DNA from: Anthoceros angustus
Taxonomy: Eukaryota > Streptophyta > Anthocerotopsida > Anthocerotales > Anthocerotaceae
Direction: 5' to 3'
Assembly (NCBI GenBank): GCA_010909165.1
Contig: MU008149.1
Span: 395,086 to 459,085, forward strand
DNA: 64,000 nucleotides
The translations under genes were made by a program, and so were the position numbers. This document shows, piece by piece, positions 22,961-34,115 of the stretch (positions are counted from its first letter, which is position 1; every line of letters begins with the position of its first letter). The notes under the pieces are model-generated. The model was not told the DNA's origin. It saw only the letters and a program-made list of their open reading frames with translations, and searched no databases.

Positions 22961-24417
22961 GAAGCCGGTGCGGTGGTGAAGGCTACGTTGGATGGGTGGT
23001 AGCTTCGGTGGCCTGGTGACTTGTGGGGACCCATTTGAGCCCTACCAAGTTGTCCTTCCCCTTGCCCTTGCCCTTGCCCTTGCTTGAGATTCTTCCGCTT
23101 TGAAAAACAGGATGCATAGAACACAGCCTGCTGACAATAACGAATGAGTGCAGCAACTGATTGGGCTAATTTTCAGCTAGACTAACTATCATTCTAGGGC
23201 TAATAATAAAGCGAGCACAGCCTTTGCTGCTGAAGTGCGCAAAACAACCATCTATCCTACGTAGACATAGTGACTATTGTTCCGGCTGGCAATGCGGTGG
23301 AAGCAACGTATGCACTAAAATCCCAATTCCTTCCATGACATCCCAAGCTATTAGTGTCTGTGGATAACTACGCACACAGTGACACCTCTGTGCATAACGT
23401 CCTCTCTACAGGTCGCGGAGGCAGGGTTGTCTCGTCTGAAGGTCTCGTGTCCCTCCTTCCCTTTTGCAATATATGGAACGTACATTCTCAACTGGAGCAC
23501 ATACCACCCCGGTCAGAGTGGAGTTTGCACGGTCGCAGGGTTCATGTTGAGAGGATGTACGTGCTTCCTGCAGGCACCTGCAGGAGGAATCACCAAACAC
23601 AGCACTTGAAACTGGGAACAGCGAGTCGGCGATTATGTTCACAAAGTGTAGCAGCTCCCAAGATGCTCAGACGCAAACGTTGCTCCCTTGCCCTGCAGCT
23701 GGTAGCTCTGCAATTGCTGCATTTTAAAATTCATATTAGAATCTCAAAAACTACGCACGTAGGCACATTCCTGCAACGATGGCTCTGCAGCTCAGTGTGG
23801 GCGTCAGGGAGCGGCTCAGCCCAGGTTATTGAGGCCAAGCGGGCTGGGAAGTACGATGGCGAAGCCAAGCGGGAAGGGAGAGGGCGTGAAGTGGGCAACC
23901 GCTAGCACAGGCTGGGCTGGGAAACAGAAGTGCAGATCGTAGAGCGGAAATCGATACCAGGAGGATGCTGCGAAGTCGAGGGCTACACCACGCGGCAGCC
24001 TGACAGGTTGCTGCCATGTCCCGCTTCCACATGACGCGCTCCAGGCCCGGCGGGGTGTAGTCTGTGCCCAGGTCCCGGTCGGAGAATGCCCCGGGCGTGG
24101 CAAAGAAGGAAGCTTTCCTCAGCGCCTGGGCACGGCCGTGATCAGGCGGGCCGTGGTGGCCATGGCGTCGGCGCACTCGTCCGGCCATGCTTGGTTTTTT
24201 GGTTTTGTGTGCTGTAGGACCGAGTTGTGAAACTCCGAATCCTTTGCGGATGAGAATCATCCCTTTGATAACAAGCCTCTGAAGCCAGTTGTGATGCCTT
24301 GTAGAAAGGTTCGGGAGATGAGGCCACGAGAAAGGCGTGCTGCACCAAGGGCTCAAGCCTCCTGCTCTTAATTCTAGGCGATAGAGGGTAGATGCGCGTA
24401 GGTTTGCGATCTGTATT
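22961..24417. other. Non-coding or strongly degenerate DNA
   Basis: No supported gene. GCCCTT repeats at about 23058-23083. Frames on both strands lack family features. The minus-strand frame of 291 codons (24701-23826) has the look of a chance or decayed frame. Confidence 0.45.
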
Positions 24418-24848
24418 GAGCCGTTTTCGCTTGCTCGTGAATTGCAGGGGTTCGTGCTACTCCCACGGTTGCTGAAGCTGGCAAGAAATAAAAGAGATCC
24501 GTGGTTTAGCTCGGAGGGGAAGGCCGAGCAGGTTTCAGCGTAGCAGTGCCAGAGTAGCTGACTATGGAAACTCACGCTCGGTTTTAAATCGTCCTGGCTG
24601 CAGGAGTGCAGTGTCATTGAGTGTGCAGTGTCTTGAGCCGTTTTCGGTTGCTTGTGAATTGCAGGGGTTCGTGCTACTCCCACGATTGCTGATGCTGGCA
24701 CGAAATGAAGAGATTTGTAGGTTAGTTCGGAGAGGAAGGCTGAGCAGGTTCACTGTTTCGGCGTAGCAGAGCCAGAGTAGCTGATTATGGAAAATCACGC
24801 TCGGTTTTGAATCCTCCTGGCTGAAGGAGGGCAGTGCAGTGTCATTGG
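24418..24848. repeat. Imperfect tandem duplication of about 217 bp
   Basis: Copies begin GAGCCGTTTTCG at 24418 and 24635 and both run through GAATTGCAGGGGTTCGTGCT and CACGCTCGGTTTT to CAGTGTCATTG. They differ by substitutions and a few indels. Confidence 0.85.
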
Positions 24849-24859
24849 TCCAGCAGGTG

Positions 24860-25045
24860 CTGGGCTTGATGACGATGACTCGCGCCCTGTTGCTGAGGAA
24901 GCGTTCAGGCCCAGCTTTGTGAAGCATGTCGAGAAAGCGGTCACTTTGTTGCAGAGCATTGGAAGTCTGGCCATTTTCCATACATGTCCACCAGGCAACT
25001 AGTTGCCCAACACTGCGTCATTCGGCAGTCCTCTTTCGACAAGTG
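24860..25045 (-). pseudogene. Possible PPR remnant
   Basis: On the minus strand near 25000 the words CLVDMYGK can be read, which match the start of a PPR repeat. Stops and shifts follow at once. Too little remains to assign a gene. Confidence 0.3.
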
Positions 25046-25647
25046 TGTGAGACTGTGCAGCTGCCTGCTCTTCTGTAAGGCACCAGTGCTTTAACAGACC
25101 TTTAGAACCCAAGCAGATGTAACATCGTCAGCCAACGATCTCTGGAAAATCCGTCCCCACTCAAACATTTTCTCGCGAGTGGGAGTACCCCAACAAAAAC
25201 ATGATGCTGATCGCAGTTTAGAAATTCGACCATGAGATTGAACGATCGTCGCAGATTTGGGCTGGGACAAGTGGCTAGGCAACTTTCAGGCAATTTGGGC
25301 GGGAGAATCTGCTCATATCAACTGGAACTGCAGCGGTGATTGTGGCCGCATGGCCCCAGTTGTTAGTGTGCAGCACTGTAATCCAATGGTGTCAGATTGT
25401 CAATGTGAGAGGTGTCTTGGGCTGTTGCGAGATTAGGAAAAAATTGGATATTCAATGCCGACAGTTCTCGAGCTTTCGAATCGCTACAAAAACAATCACA
25501 ATGGTACGCCAATTACATTGTCGGTGCTAATCTTTTGACCCATCACCTATGCATTGTGCGATAAAAACATCACCTATATATCTACCTATGCCTTTGCAAT
25601 TTGAATCTTTTTGACCAATGATTGATAACAATATGTGGCGCTCAGAA

Positions 25648-26292
25648 CTAGGCCAACATCCAAATCACACAAGCCACCCATACGATTGATGACGAGATGG
25701 AAATGGCTATGCTACTCAATTGTAAAATTCCTAAGAGGATGAAAATTGAGCCCCATGCAATCACAAAAAACTCAGCTAACATAAACAAAACGCATGGAGT
25801 TCTTCCTTCAAACAACGAGATGACCACCACCGTCAGCGGCAAACACATGCGTTGCACCAGCACTACACCAAGTACGATGTGATGAAGACCCACCATAACT
25901 TGATTGGACCATCAAACTTCCTCGCCAATACGGTGAGGGAACGAAATGATGCCAAGTGAGAGTTTCAAAGCAAATGGGATATTCACAAATTGGATATCTA
26001 CTTGCGGTCATTAGCTTCAACACGATTGATTGTTCCATGGCCATTCCACCCTCACCTCCACTCCATTGATTGTTCCATGGCCATTTCCACCCTGTACATC
26101 CACTCCATCATCCGAGTGGTCATTTCCACCTAGTGTCTTCACTTCACCCTGTGACTGATGATGAGCACTGCCAGCTTCATCTTGATGTGACGAGAAACCC
26201 AACGCTACCGCCTTTGTCCCGGGCGATGAATTTTCAGCCCTGAATCCGAAATCCACCACTATAAACCCCTCTTCTTCTAATTCACTCATGAT
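25648..26292 (-). pseudogene. Broken left copy of the membrane-protein gene
   Basis: It has the same start (MSELEEEGFIVVDFGF at about 26290) and the same end (WVACVIWMLA at about 25648) as the right copy. It is cut into at least three frames by indels near 26040, 25930 and 25850, and the third hydrophobic segment is damaged. Confidence 0.75.
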
Positions 26293-27301
26293 GAAAAATT
26301 TCACTTGAAGTCCTTGTTTCCCACCAAGGAGATGCCACACGAGCTAAGCAGCAAAGCGTGAAGATTAAAGGATAAGGGGACCCAACAATGTTTATGTAAA
26401 TCCTGGGGTCTACGCCAACATATATAGTCTTCTATAGGTGTAATCTCTCGATAAGAAGAGATCAGCTTATTACAAATTGAAACATTTATATTAAATACTC
26501 GATAGTACTGTTAAGGTGTTGTTAAGGTGTATCTGACTTTAAGCGTCAACTATGTATCCGGACCTACAGACACATGCATGGGAAGGTAAGGTTACTAGAC
26601 CGTATTCTTGCCCGTGACAAGATTGTGCCAAATCTTGATTAGGGTCACCTTGGACTATCGATATGGCGAGTTGAGCGGCGATGAACTCACGCAATGAACC
26701 CGATCAAGCGGGCATACGCATACATCAAGGGTGATAGGGTGAGGTCACAGCCAACGAACAAAGTGATCAATCAAACATGATCGATGATGTCCAAGCGTGG
26801 GCACTCCAACACCCACTTATTTTACACTCCATTCGTTATACCAACGTATGACTTGGGGCGACCATGCGTCTAGCCTAGGGTATATATGGCCATTCCATTC
26901 GGGAGACTTTACCATACACCTTCTCGCACAAGAAATCAAGGTCACGAGAGTTCAAGAGAGCGTGGCCTCAACGCTGCAGTAAGGAGAGATCCTCTCAGAA
27001 TGGGCACAAGGATGACAGGCTCGGCACTGTTTCTTATTGTACTTTCTGGCGAGGAAAATGGAATACAATTTTATAGGATGTCCAAGGCATCTTTTCCCTC
27101 ACGCTTTAACTGGTGATGTGAGCCTTGTAAGTTGTGGCCACTGCACGTTTTCCCATAGCAGTCCTATAGCTCACGGATGCAGCTCTCATGTCCACAGTAC
27201 TCGCCGGCTCTTTCTTGACAAAAGCACAATCTAATCTACCTATGCCTTTGCAATTTGAATCTTTTTGACCAATGATTGATAACAATATGTGGCGCTCAGA
27301 A

Positions 27302-27958
27302 CTAGGCCAACATCCAAATCACACAAGCCACCCATACGATTGATGACGAGATGGAAATGGCTATGCTACTCAATTGTAAAATTCCTAAGAGGATGAAAAT
27401 TGAGCCCCATGCAATCACAAAAAACTCAGCTAACATAAACAAACGTGCGACAAGCCGAGTTCTTCCTTCAAACAACGAGATGACCACCACCCGTGCGGCA
27501 AACACCGCTGCGTTTGCACCAAGCACTACACCAAGTACAGTAGCGATGAAGACCCACCATAACTTGATTGGACCATCCAAACTTCCTCGCCAATACAGTA
27601 GGAACGAACAAATGATGCCAAGTGAGAGTTTCAAAGCAAATGGGATATTCACAAATTGGATATCTACTTGCTGGTCATTGGCTTCAACACGATTGATTGT
27701 TCCATGGCCATTCCCACCCTCTACCTCCACTCCATTGATTGTTCCATGGCCATTTCCACCCTGTACATCCACTCCATCATCCGAGTGGTCATTTCCACCT
27801 AGTGTCTTCACTTCACCCTGTGACTGATGATGAGCACTGCCAGCTTCATCTTGATGTGACGAGAAACCCAACGCTACCGCCTTTGTCCCGGGCGATGAAT
27901 TTTCAGCCCTGAATCCGAAATCCACCACTATAAACCCCTCTTCTTCTAATTCACTCAT
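27302..27958 (-). CDS. Unknown protein with an acidic, Gly/Asn-repeat N-terminus and about four membrane segments
   Basis: The first ATG is at 27958 (MSELEEEGF), giving 218 residues. The upstream part of the open frame has no ATG. Residues 1-95 are hydrophilic, with a doubled motif GGNGHGTIN. Hydrophobic segments follow: IPFALKLSLGIICSFLLYW, VFIATVLGVVLGANAAVFAA, LFMLAEFFVIAWGSIFILLG and ISSSIVWVACVIWML. This suggests a small four-span membrane protein with the N-terminus in the cytosol, but I recognise no family and see no catalytic motif. It is the open copy of a tandem pair. The presence of a decayed twin argues that it was once a real gene. No intron is needed. Confidence 0.5.
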   Translation of the reverse strand: MSELEEEGFIVVDFGFRAENSSPGTKAVALGFSSHQDEAGSAHHQSQGEVKTLGGNDHSDDGVDVQGGNGHGTINGVEVEGGNGHGTINRVEANDQQVDIQFVNIPFALKLSLGIICSFLLYWRGSLDGPIKLWWVFIATVLGVVLGANAAVFAARVVVISLFEGRTRLVARLFMLAEFFVIAWGSIFILLGILQLSSIAISISSSIVWVACVIWMLA

Positions 27959-28928
27959 GATGAAAAATTTCGCCCAGAATCCCTTGTTTCCCCACCAAGG
28001 AGATGCCACACGAGCTAAACGCACAAACGTGTACAAGAAGATTAAAGGATAAGGGGACCCAACAATGTTTATGTAAATCCTGGGGTCTACGCCAACATAT
28101 ATAGTCTTCTATAGGTGTAATCTCTCGATAAGAAGAGATCAGCTTATTACAAATTGAAACATTTATATTAAATACTCGATAGTACTGTTAAGGTGTTGTT
28201 AAGGTGTATCTGACTTTAAGCGTCAACTATGTATCCGGACCTACAGACACATGCATGGGAAGGTAAGGTTACTAGACCGTATTCTTGCCCGTGACAAGAT
28301 TGTGCCAAATACTGATAGGGTCACCCTTCAGACTATCAGCATATGGCGAGTTGAAACTGAGCGATGAACTGGCTGCAATGAACCCGAGCGCATACGCATA
28401 CATCAAGGGTGATAGGGTGAGGTCACGACCAGCGAACAAAGTGATCAATCGCAAACATGATCGATGATGTCCAAGCGGCACTCCAACACCCACTTATTTT
28501 ACACTCGTTATACGAACGTATGACTTGAAGGGCGACCATGCCTAGCCTAGGGTATATGGCCATTCCAAATAACGGAGACTTTACCACACCTTCTACGCAA
28601 GAAATCAAGGTCACAGGCGAGAGTTCAAGAGAGCGTGGCCTCAACGTCGATGAAAGGGAGATCCTCTCAAGAATGGGCACAAGGATGGGCTCACTGTTTG
28701 TTGTACTTTCAGCAGAAATGGAATACAATTTTATAGGATGTCCAAGGCATCTTTTCCTACGCTTTAACCACAAGGTGATCTTGTAAGTTGTGGCCACTCA
28801 CGTTTTCCCATAGCGCCCCTATAGCTCACGGATGCAGCTCTCATGTCCACAGTACTCATGCTGGCTCTTTCTTGACAAAAGCACAATCTAATCTTCCTCC
28901 TAACAGTACTGAGCTGCTAATTAATCAT

Positions 28929-28980
28929 ATTAAATATATCATTATAATGCCAGCATGGGCATTATAATGATATATTTAAT
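28929..28980. repeat. Perfect 23-bp palindrome with 6-base loop
   Basis: Arms 28929-28951 and 28958-28980 are exact complements (ATTAAATATATCATTATAAT then GCC). The loop is AGCATG. Confidence 0.95.
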
Positions 28981-28983
28981 TGC

Positions 28984-29161
28984 TGAAAATTGAAAATATA
29001 AATATTTATGTTGAACCTTATAACATTTATGCTGAAATCTGAATAAGCATATTGGATAATGCTGAAAGTGATTTCAGCATTATCCAATAGGATAATGCTG
29101 AAATCATTTTTTTTTGAAAAAAAAAAGGTTCAACATAAATATTTATATTTTCAAATTTTCA
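28984..29161. mobile_element. Foldback or MITE-like AT-rich element with nested palindromes
   Basis: The outer arms, 28984-29019 and 29125-29161, are complementary over 36-37 bases with one indel (TGAAAATATAAATATTTATG then TTGAACCTT). Inside lies a second perfect inverted repeat of 17 bases (29051-29067 and 29072-29088, ATTGGATAATGCTGAAA) with loop GTGA. No coding capacity. The shape fits a small non-autonomous inverted-repeat transposon. I could not define a target duplication. Confidence 0.65.
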
Positions 29162-32100
29162 AAATTTATGAAAAATAATTGTATTAATTTTTAATATTTT
29201 TTAAAATAGATATGTATCTATATAGAACTAATGGATATGTATAGACCTCCCCTAAACAGGCCCTAATTTTCCACACAAACCCTAGTTTCCTTATTTTCGG
29301 CATCTTAAACTCATAAATTTTGTAATGATTTAGTATAATAATTTCTGGATTTCTCAATTTTACTAATTACCTCATTCAGTTGCACGATCGAGCAAGAACA
29401 TCAACCATACATGCAGATGGTGCTCATTAGGTTTGATGCCGTGATTGATTGTGGCGCGACTTGTTGGCCGGCCGGTAGGCGCGCAATCCGTGCCGTTGTA
29501 GTAAGGAGTCCGTTCCCAAAGGAATGATGGGCTCGTGTACCGCGTTCGCGATTCTCCTCACTTTGCGTCCGTTTAGACTCAGCGCGCACACATTCGCCAG
29601 TTGCGTCTAACTACTGCATAGCGTTCACGGTTGAAGCGTTTAAGGGCGTCCGCGTCCGTATCGTTCTCGTTCGTCACGTTCCTCTAGTCCGTTCCTCTCC
29701 TACTCTTACTACACTCGTCGTCTCTTGGGAAAGCGGGTGGCAGCGATCCGGACCTCCTCCGTCGTTCTACCAGGCCTCTCCGTCCGGGCTCTACCCCTCC
29801 GTCCCTGGCTCACTCGTTCGGTCCTTTGATGGACCTGCTCCGGACGAGCAAGGGTCTGTCGCTCTTCCCTGCACACCACCACCGTTAGGGTCGTCACGGG
29901 CCGGGATCGATCTCTCGGGGCATGTGCACCTTTCGGACTCGGGCCTCACGTTAGCAAGAAGACTCACAAGTGCAAAAGCGGCTTCTACCCCAAGAGAAGA
30001 TGATTTATTGAGCGACCTCGGCCCTCTTATACTCGCCCAAGTCGGCGTCTTTATTACCCTAATGCAGTGGTGGCGGCTCGATGCATGTCGGCCGCCTACC
30101 ATCCTATTCCTCCTCCTATCTCCTTCGTCGGCGGTGGGGCTGGGAAGGTCGTTCCGCCTCATTGGTGGTCAATCTCCCGTCACGGCGATTCGCAGGCGCA
30201 TCGGATGATCCGCGGACCCCTTCCTCTTCCGGAATCACAGCCGGGTTGGGCTCGTGATGCGGCGGCCGTTACCCTAACGTCGTCCCCCGGCCCCGGTGGG
30301 TCCCCTTATGAGACCACCGTGTCTGCTCCCCCGGTAAGTCGGAGGGACTCCTCCTTGCCGAGTCGGACCTCGGGTCGGTCTCGACTCGGAACGAGTCATC
30401 TTATTCCTGAGTCGTCTGCTGGGTCCGGTCTCATCTCACAGGGGTTCGGACCTCGGTCGAACTTATTCTGGTCCGGTCCCCAAGCTCCGGACCCCTTGTC
30501 TGCGGACCTCTTGCTAGGTCCTCATCCCTTCCACAGGCCCTTGTCTTGGGTGGTTTGGCTCCTCCTTGCGCCGCGCCTCTATCTTCCGGCGGGTTGCGGT
30601 GGACTTACCACAGGATTCGTTGTATTGGCGCGTCTGCTCCTCTGAGGCTCTTCTCCCTTCCGTCGTCTCCAAGCAGGCCACTAGGGTCCCCGTCTGTCCC
30701 CATGCCCTTCATCCCTTGAGCCTTCCGGGGTCCGTCTCATGGCGGGCGAGGCTTCAATGCCTTAAGAGCTCGGCGTGGTAGTAGGCAAAATCCGAGTCAA
30801 TTCTTTGGATTGCCTCTTCCACATGTGCGGAGCACCGATACTCCCTTCGCCATTGGTGCTCGGGGCGTCTTTGTCCGGCTTCTTTGGACCATCCCTCTGC
30901 CGAGTTCGTTGGGCGGGCGAATCTCGAGGCCACAAGGGCCTCGGTCACCTCCTGCCGCCTGTTGCTCACTTTGCTCCGGCTCCGTCGTTTTGCTCTGCCC
31001 GGCTTACGCCATAGCGGCGCTCCTTCCGCCTTCCTTGGACCAGCGGCTTCTTTTGCGTCCGGTGCTCTCGCTCCCGTTTATTACGGCCGTTAGCTCGCCA
31101 TCTCCCTCTCCAGGTCGGGCAACTCTGCGGTGCGGGCTTCGAGTCCTTCTCCATTTCGGCGTGACTCCTGTTCCATGCCATGCCACTTCCTCCGTCCATG
31201 AGCTGGAGCGCTCTATCTCGTTCGATCAGATCACGCCTGCGATACCATTCCTCTCAATGGTAACTTGGGCTGCGGCTCGAGTCTCCTGCGGTCTTCCATC
31301 TCCTGCTGTGCTCCACCTCGCATGGCGGGCCGGAGATCCTCCATCTCCTTGCATGGGCTTCCTCCTCCTCGGCATGGTGGCCCGTACACTCCGCCGCCTC
31401 CTGCTCCTTCTTGAGTTAGCCGCTATCCTGCGTCTCCCTCCACGGTTCGATCACGCCGATAGTGATCGCGGTCGGTCTTAGCGGCTTCGCCTCCTCATTG
31501 CCTTCACGGGCTTCGCCCACTTGGCGGGTCGGGCGGTCAAGCCTTCTGCGCCGGGCCTCCTGCCTCTGCTGCTACTCCTCTCGCTGCGGTCTTGACCCTT
31601 GGGCCTCCTTGGTGCTCACCCGGTGAAGGAATTTAGTCAGTCTGTCGAATGGACGGACTTCCTCTCGGCCTCCTGCGTTTCCCTTCTTGATGCGGCCGAG
31701 GCTTGCCTTCCTCCTTGCCTCTGGGGCGCCTCCAGCTCTGGAGGAGCACCATCGCCTCTGGTGGCTTCTACTTCACAGGTCTTCTCGGTGTCCATGAGAC
31801 CCCAAAGCACTCTGGTCCATGCGGTGGCAGGAACCGTGTCTCTTCCACGGCCGCCAGTGAGACCCCACGTCCGTAGTGGGAGGCGGGCATCTCACGCAGT
31901 CCAGGACCTCCATACCAGTCCGGGAGTAAGTCGGTGGGGTTCTCCAGTTAATCGCCCTTAGGTCACGATTCTTGACTCGAGCTTCACCCTCCTTAGCCCT
32001 CTTGGCGCCAATTCCTTATTGCCCTCTTAGTCACAGGGCTCGGAGGGTGAGGGTCGGGCGGCCTTGCCTCTCGGTCAGCAGGGGGGCTCGGGTGGGGTTC

Positions 32101-32500
32101 TGCGGTGACCCCCTGCTCCTTGGGCGGCGTCCCTTTCTCTTCTTCACCGCCTCTTGACCTCTTGCCACTCCGTGGCGGGGTAGAGCCTGAGCACACAGGG
32201 GTCTTTGCGTTAGCGGATGGCACCGTCTTCCGCCTCTTGATTTGAGTCGTCGGGGCTCCTCTGCTTGTGGGTGGTGGGTGACATGTGTCGGCGTCTCTGC
32301 TGCCTTTGGTTGCTCGTGAGGCACCAAGAGGAGGAAGCGGGGATATCTTCCACACTTCCACAGGTGGTGAGGGTCCTCAGACGTATGGAGTCAGTATCCC
32401 TTCGATCGTCCTCCTCCGGACCGTTTGGCCCTAGGGGTGGGCCTCCCCCTCAGGCGCCCTTGCAGCTCCGGTAGGGCCGCCCCCTTTCCGGGCGCCCGCT
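29162..32500. other. AT-rich border, then GC-rich degenerate retrotransposon-like DNA
   Basis: Up to about 29420 the DNA is AT-rich. From 29430 it becomes GC-rich. GCCGTTGTAG..CGTTCCCAAAGGAATG at about 29492-29525 resembles the inner edge of the long gypsy LTRs further right (GTTGTAG..CGCTCCCAAGGGAATGG). Many overlapping frames exist but none has a recognisable domain. It is probably a decayed LTR of a related element. Confidence 0.4.
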
Positions 32501-33420
32501 CGATCTCCCCATCCTTGAGGGCTCGTAATGTCCCCATACATGGATCGGTATGGGGATAGTCAGAAGCGAGGGCTTCTCGCTCCCTCGGGCCTCACAGGCT
32601 GAACAGGCGAAGATAATCCTTCCCAGTCGCCCTCTTGCCCGCAGCGCATGCGGGAACACCCAAATTATCACCAAGGTGATCCACCTTGGTGAGCAAGTTC
32701 CAATGGACAATGATGGGCTGACCCTCACTCTGCATCCGGCGGTCCGATATCAACCGGTGTTGGTTGTCCATTGCGTTCGGGCCTCGCCATCGCCGCCCGC
32801 TCTATCTTCCCCTCGCCTTGAGGGCTCGGGACTCGCCCCATCTTCCTCCTTTGGGCGGTTGTAGGCCGCCCTCGGGACCTCAAGGTCCATCGCAGGATCC
32901 TCCGGAGGTTCTTGGACGAACCTCCTTGTTGGCCGCCAACATCTTGGCGAACTCCGGACCCGGTGTGTCAAGCGTCGAACGACTGGAACACGTCTAAGTG
33001 CCACTCCTCGACTAATCCTCCGCTTCCTCCGACCATGGCCCAAAGTCCGGAGTAGCGCCGGGTCACAATGTTGCGCCTACCAGTTCCATGGCTCCCGGAC
33101 CTCCATGACCTTTTTGGGTGCCATCGCCTTCTTCTCCCTTCGCCGTAGCGCTGTCGAGACCGGCACGATGCGCCTGGCTGTCACGCCCAACCCCAACGGT
33201 GAGCCGGCCAAGATGCCCGAGCTGCTCAAAGAGATAGCGCCAGAGAGCCGGGTTAAGTGAGCGCAAGAGATCGAGAATTGTCTCGAGGTCGCGCAGAAAT
33301 GACCTCCTCCGCCGCCTGCTGAAGTAATCGGGCGGAAGGTGCCTCTTCATCCGTGGCTTTAAGTGCGCATGGCTTACCGCCTTACGCCTCCGCTTACTCC
33401 GCCTTACCGCCACGTATTTC
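32501..33420 (-). mobile_element. Copy 1 of repeat family R (unclassified, protein-coding remnant)
   Basis: The stretch around 32570-32720 is similar to 59680-59810 and to the reverse strand of 38390-38540. On the minus strand, 33043-32750 encodes LEVPRAAYNRPKEEDGASPE, matching LEVLRAVYNRPAEEVGGVVP of copy 2 at about 38185. The family is unknown to me. The frame is broken. Confidence 0.55.
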
Positions 33421-33749
33421 TAGTCGCCACGCCGCCCTGGGGCGTGAATACCGCTTATAACGCCTCGGCACCCCCTACGGCCCCGGTCCGTGATGCCCGT
33501 CCTCCTCTGACCGCTCACGTGGGCTCGCTGCTCGCCCAAACTCCTAAGTTACTTTACTTGGATTTATCTTATCCTGCGAGGTGGTCCGACTGCTCGCGCA
33601 TTGCGGTCCGACCCAACCCTCGGCTCCAGAATTCCGAGTCCCGGAACCCACTCGAGTGTAGTCCGAGTACGCCATATTCCTTCCTTTCCGCCTTATTTCT
33701 ACTGACCTATGAAAAAACAAAACCCGACTCATTTCCTAACCTAAGGAAG

Positions 33750-34115
33750 TCATAGTCCACAATCGTCCATCATCGGGTTTGAGAATGCTTTGGTGGCTCT
33801 ACCAAACCGACGACAAAAGTGTGAGAAACAGAGGAAAGTAGTAGCATCGAGCTCAACTCTATGCTGCTTGCATTTCTTGAAAACATCAAAAACCATTTCA
33901 TTATTATTGCATTGGGCATAGCCATTCGTGAGCATTCCATGTCACCACATCTTTGTGGGCAATCTTTCAAATACTCTCCGTGCATCCTCTATGCTCCCAC
34001 ATTTTAAATACATGTCGACAAGGCTGCTTCCGATAATTACATCAGATTCCAGGGCTCTGTCCTTAATCTCAGAGTGAAGATCCTTGCCCTGTTTATTAGC
34101 AGATCGATATCGCGG
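33750..34115 (-). pseudogene. Second PPR pseudogene fragment
   Basis: Read from 34100 down: GKDLHSEIKDRALESDVIIG, SSLVDMYLKCGSIEDARRVF, ERLPTK, then a one-base shift and MLTNGYAQCNNNEMVFDVFK. This is about one and a half PLS-type PPR repeats with strong consensus. The shift lies where intact genes read DVVTWN. No start, DYW domain or further repeats nearby. Confidence 0.82.

Larger units (their letters stand above)
25582..28893. repeat. 1.65-kb tandem duplication carrying an unknown membrane-protein gene
   Basis: Copy 1 starts CTACCTATGCCTTTGCAATT at 25582 and copy 2 starts with the same bases at 27236. Both run through the same gene, the same downstream spacer and the shared end AAAAGCACAATCTAATC. 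The copies are clearly similar but differ by many indels of 1-6 bases as well as substitutions. Confidence 0.92.

Noticed and set aside
23826-24701. Minus-strand frame of 291 codons
   Set aside because: It spans the boundary of a 217-bp duplication and has no domain or codon pattern that I can support.
30067-31481. Long overlapping Pro/Ser/Leu-rich frames in GC-rich DNA
   Set aside because: Frames are open in several phases on both strands, as expected from base composition. None has recognisable features.
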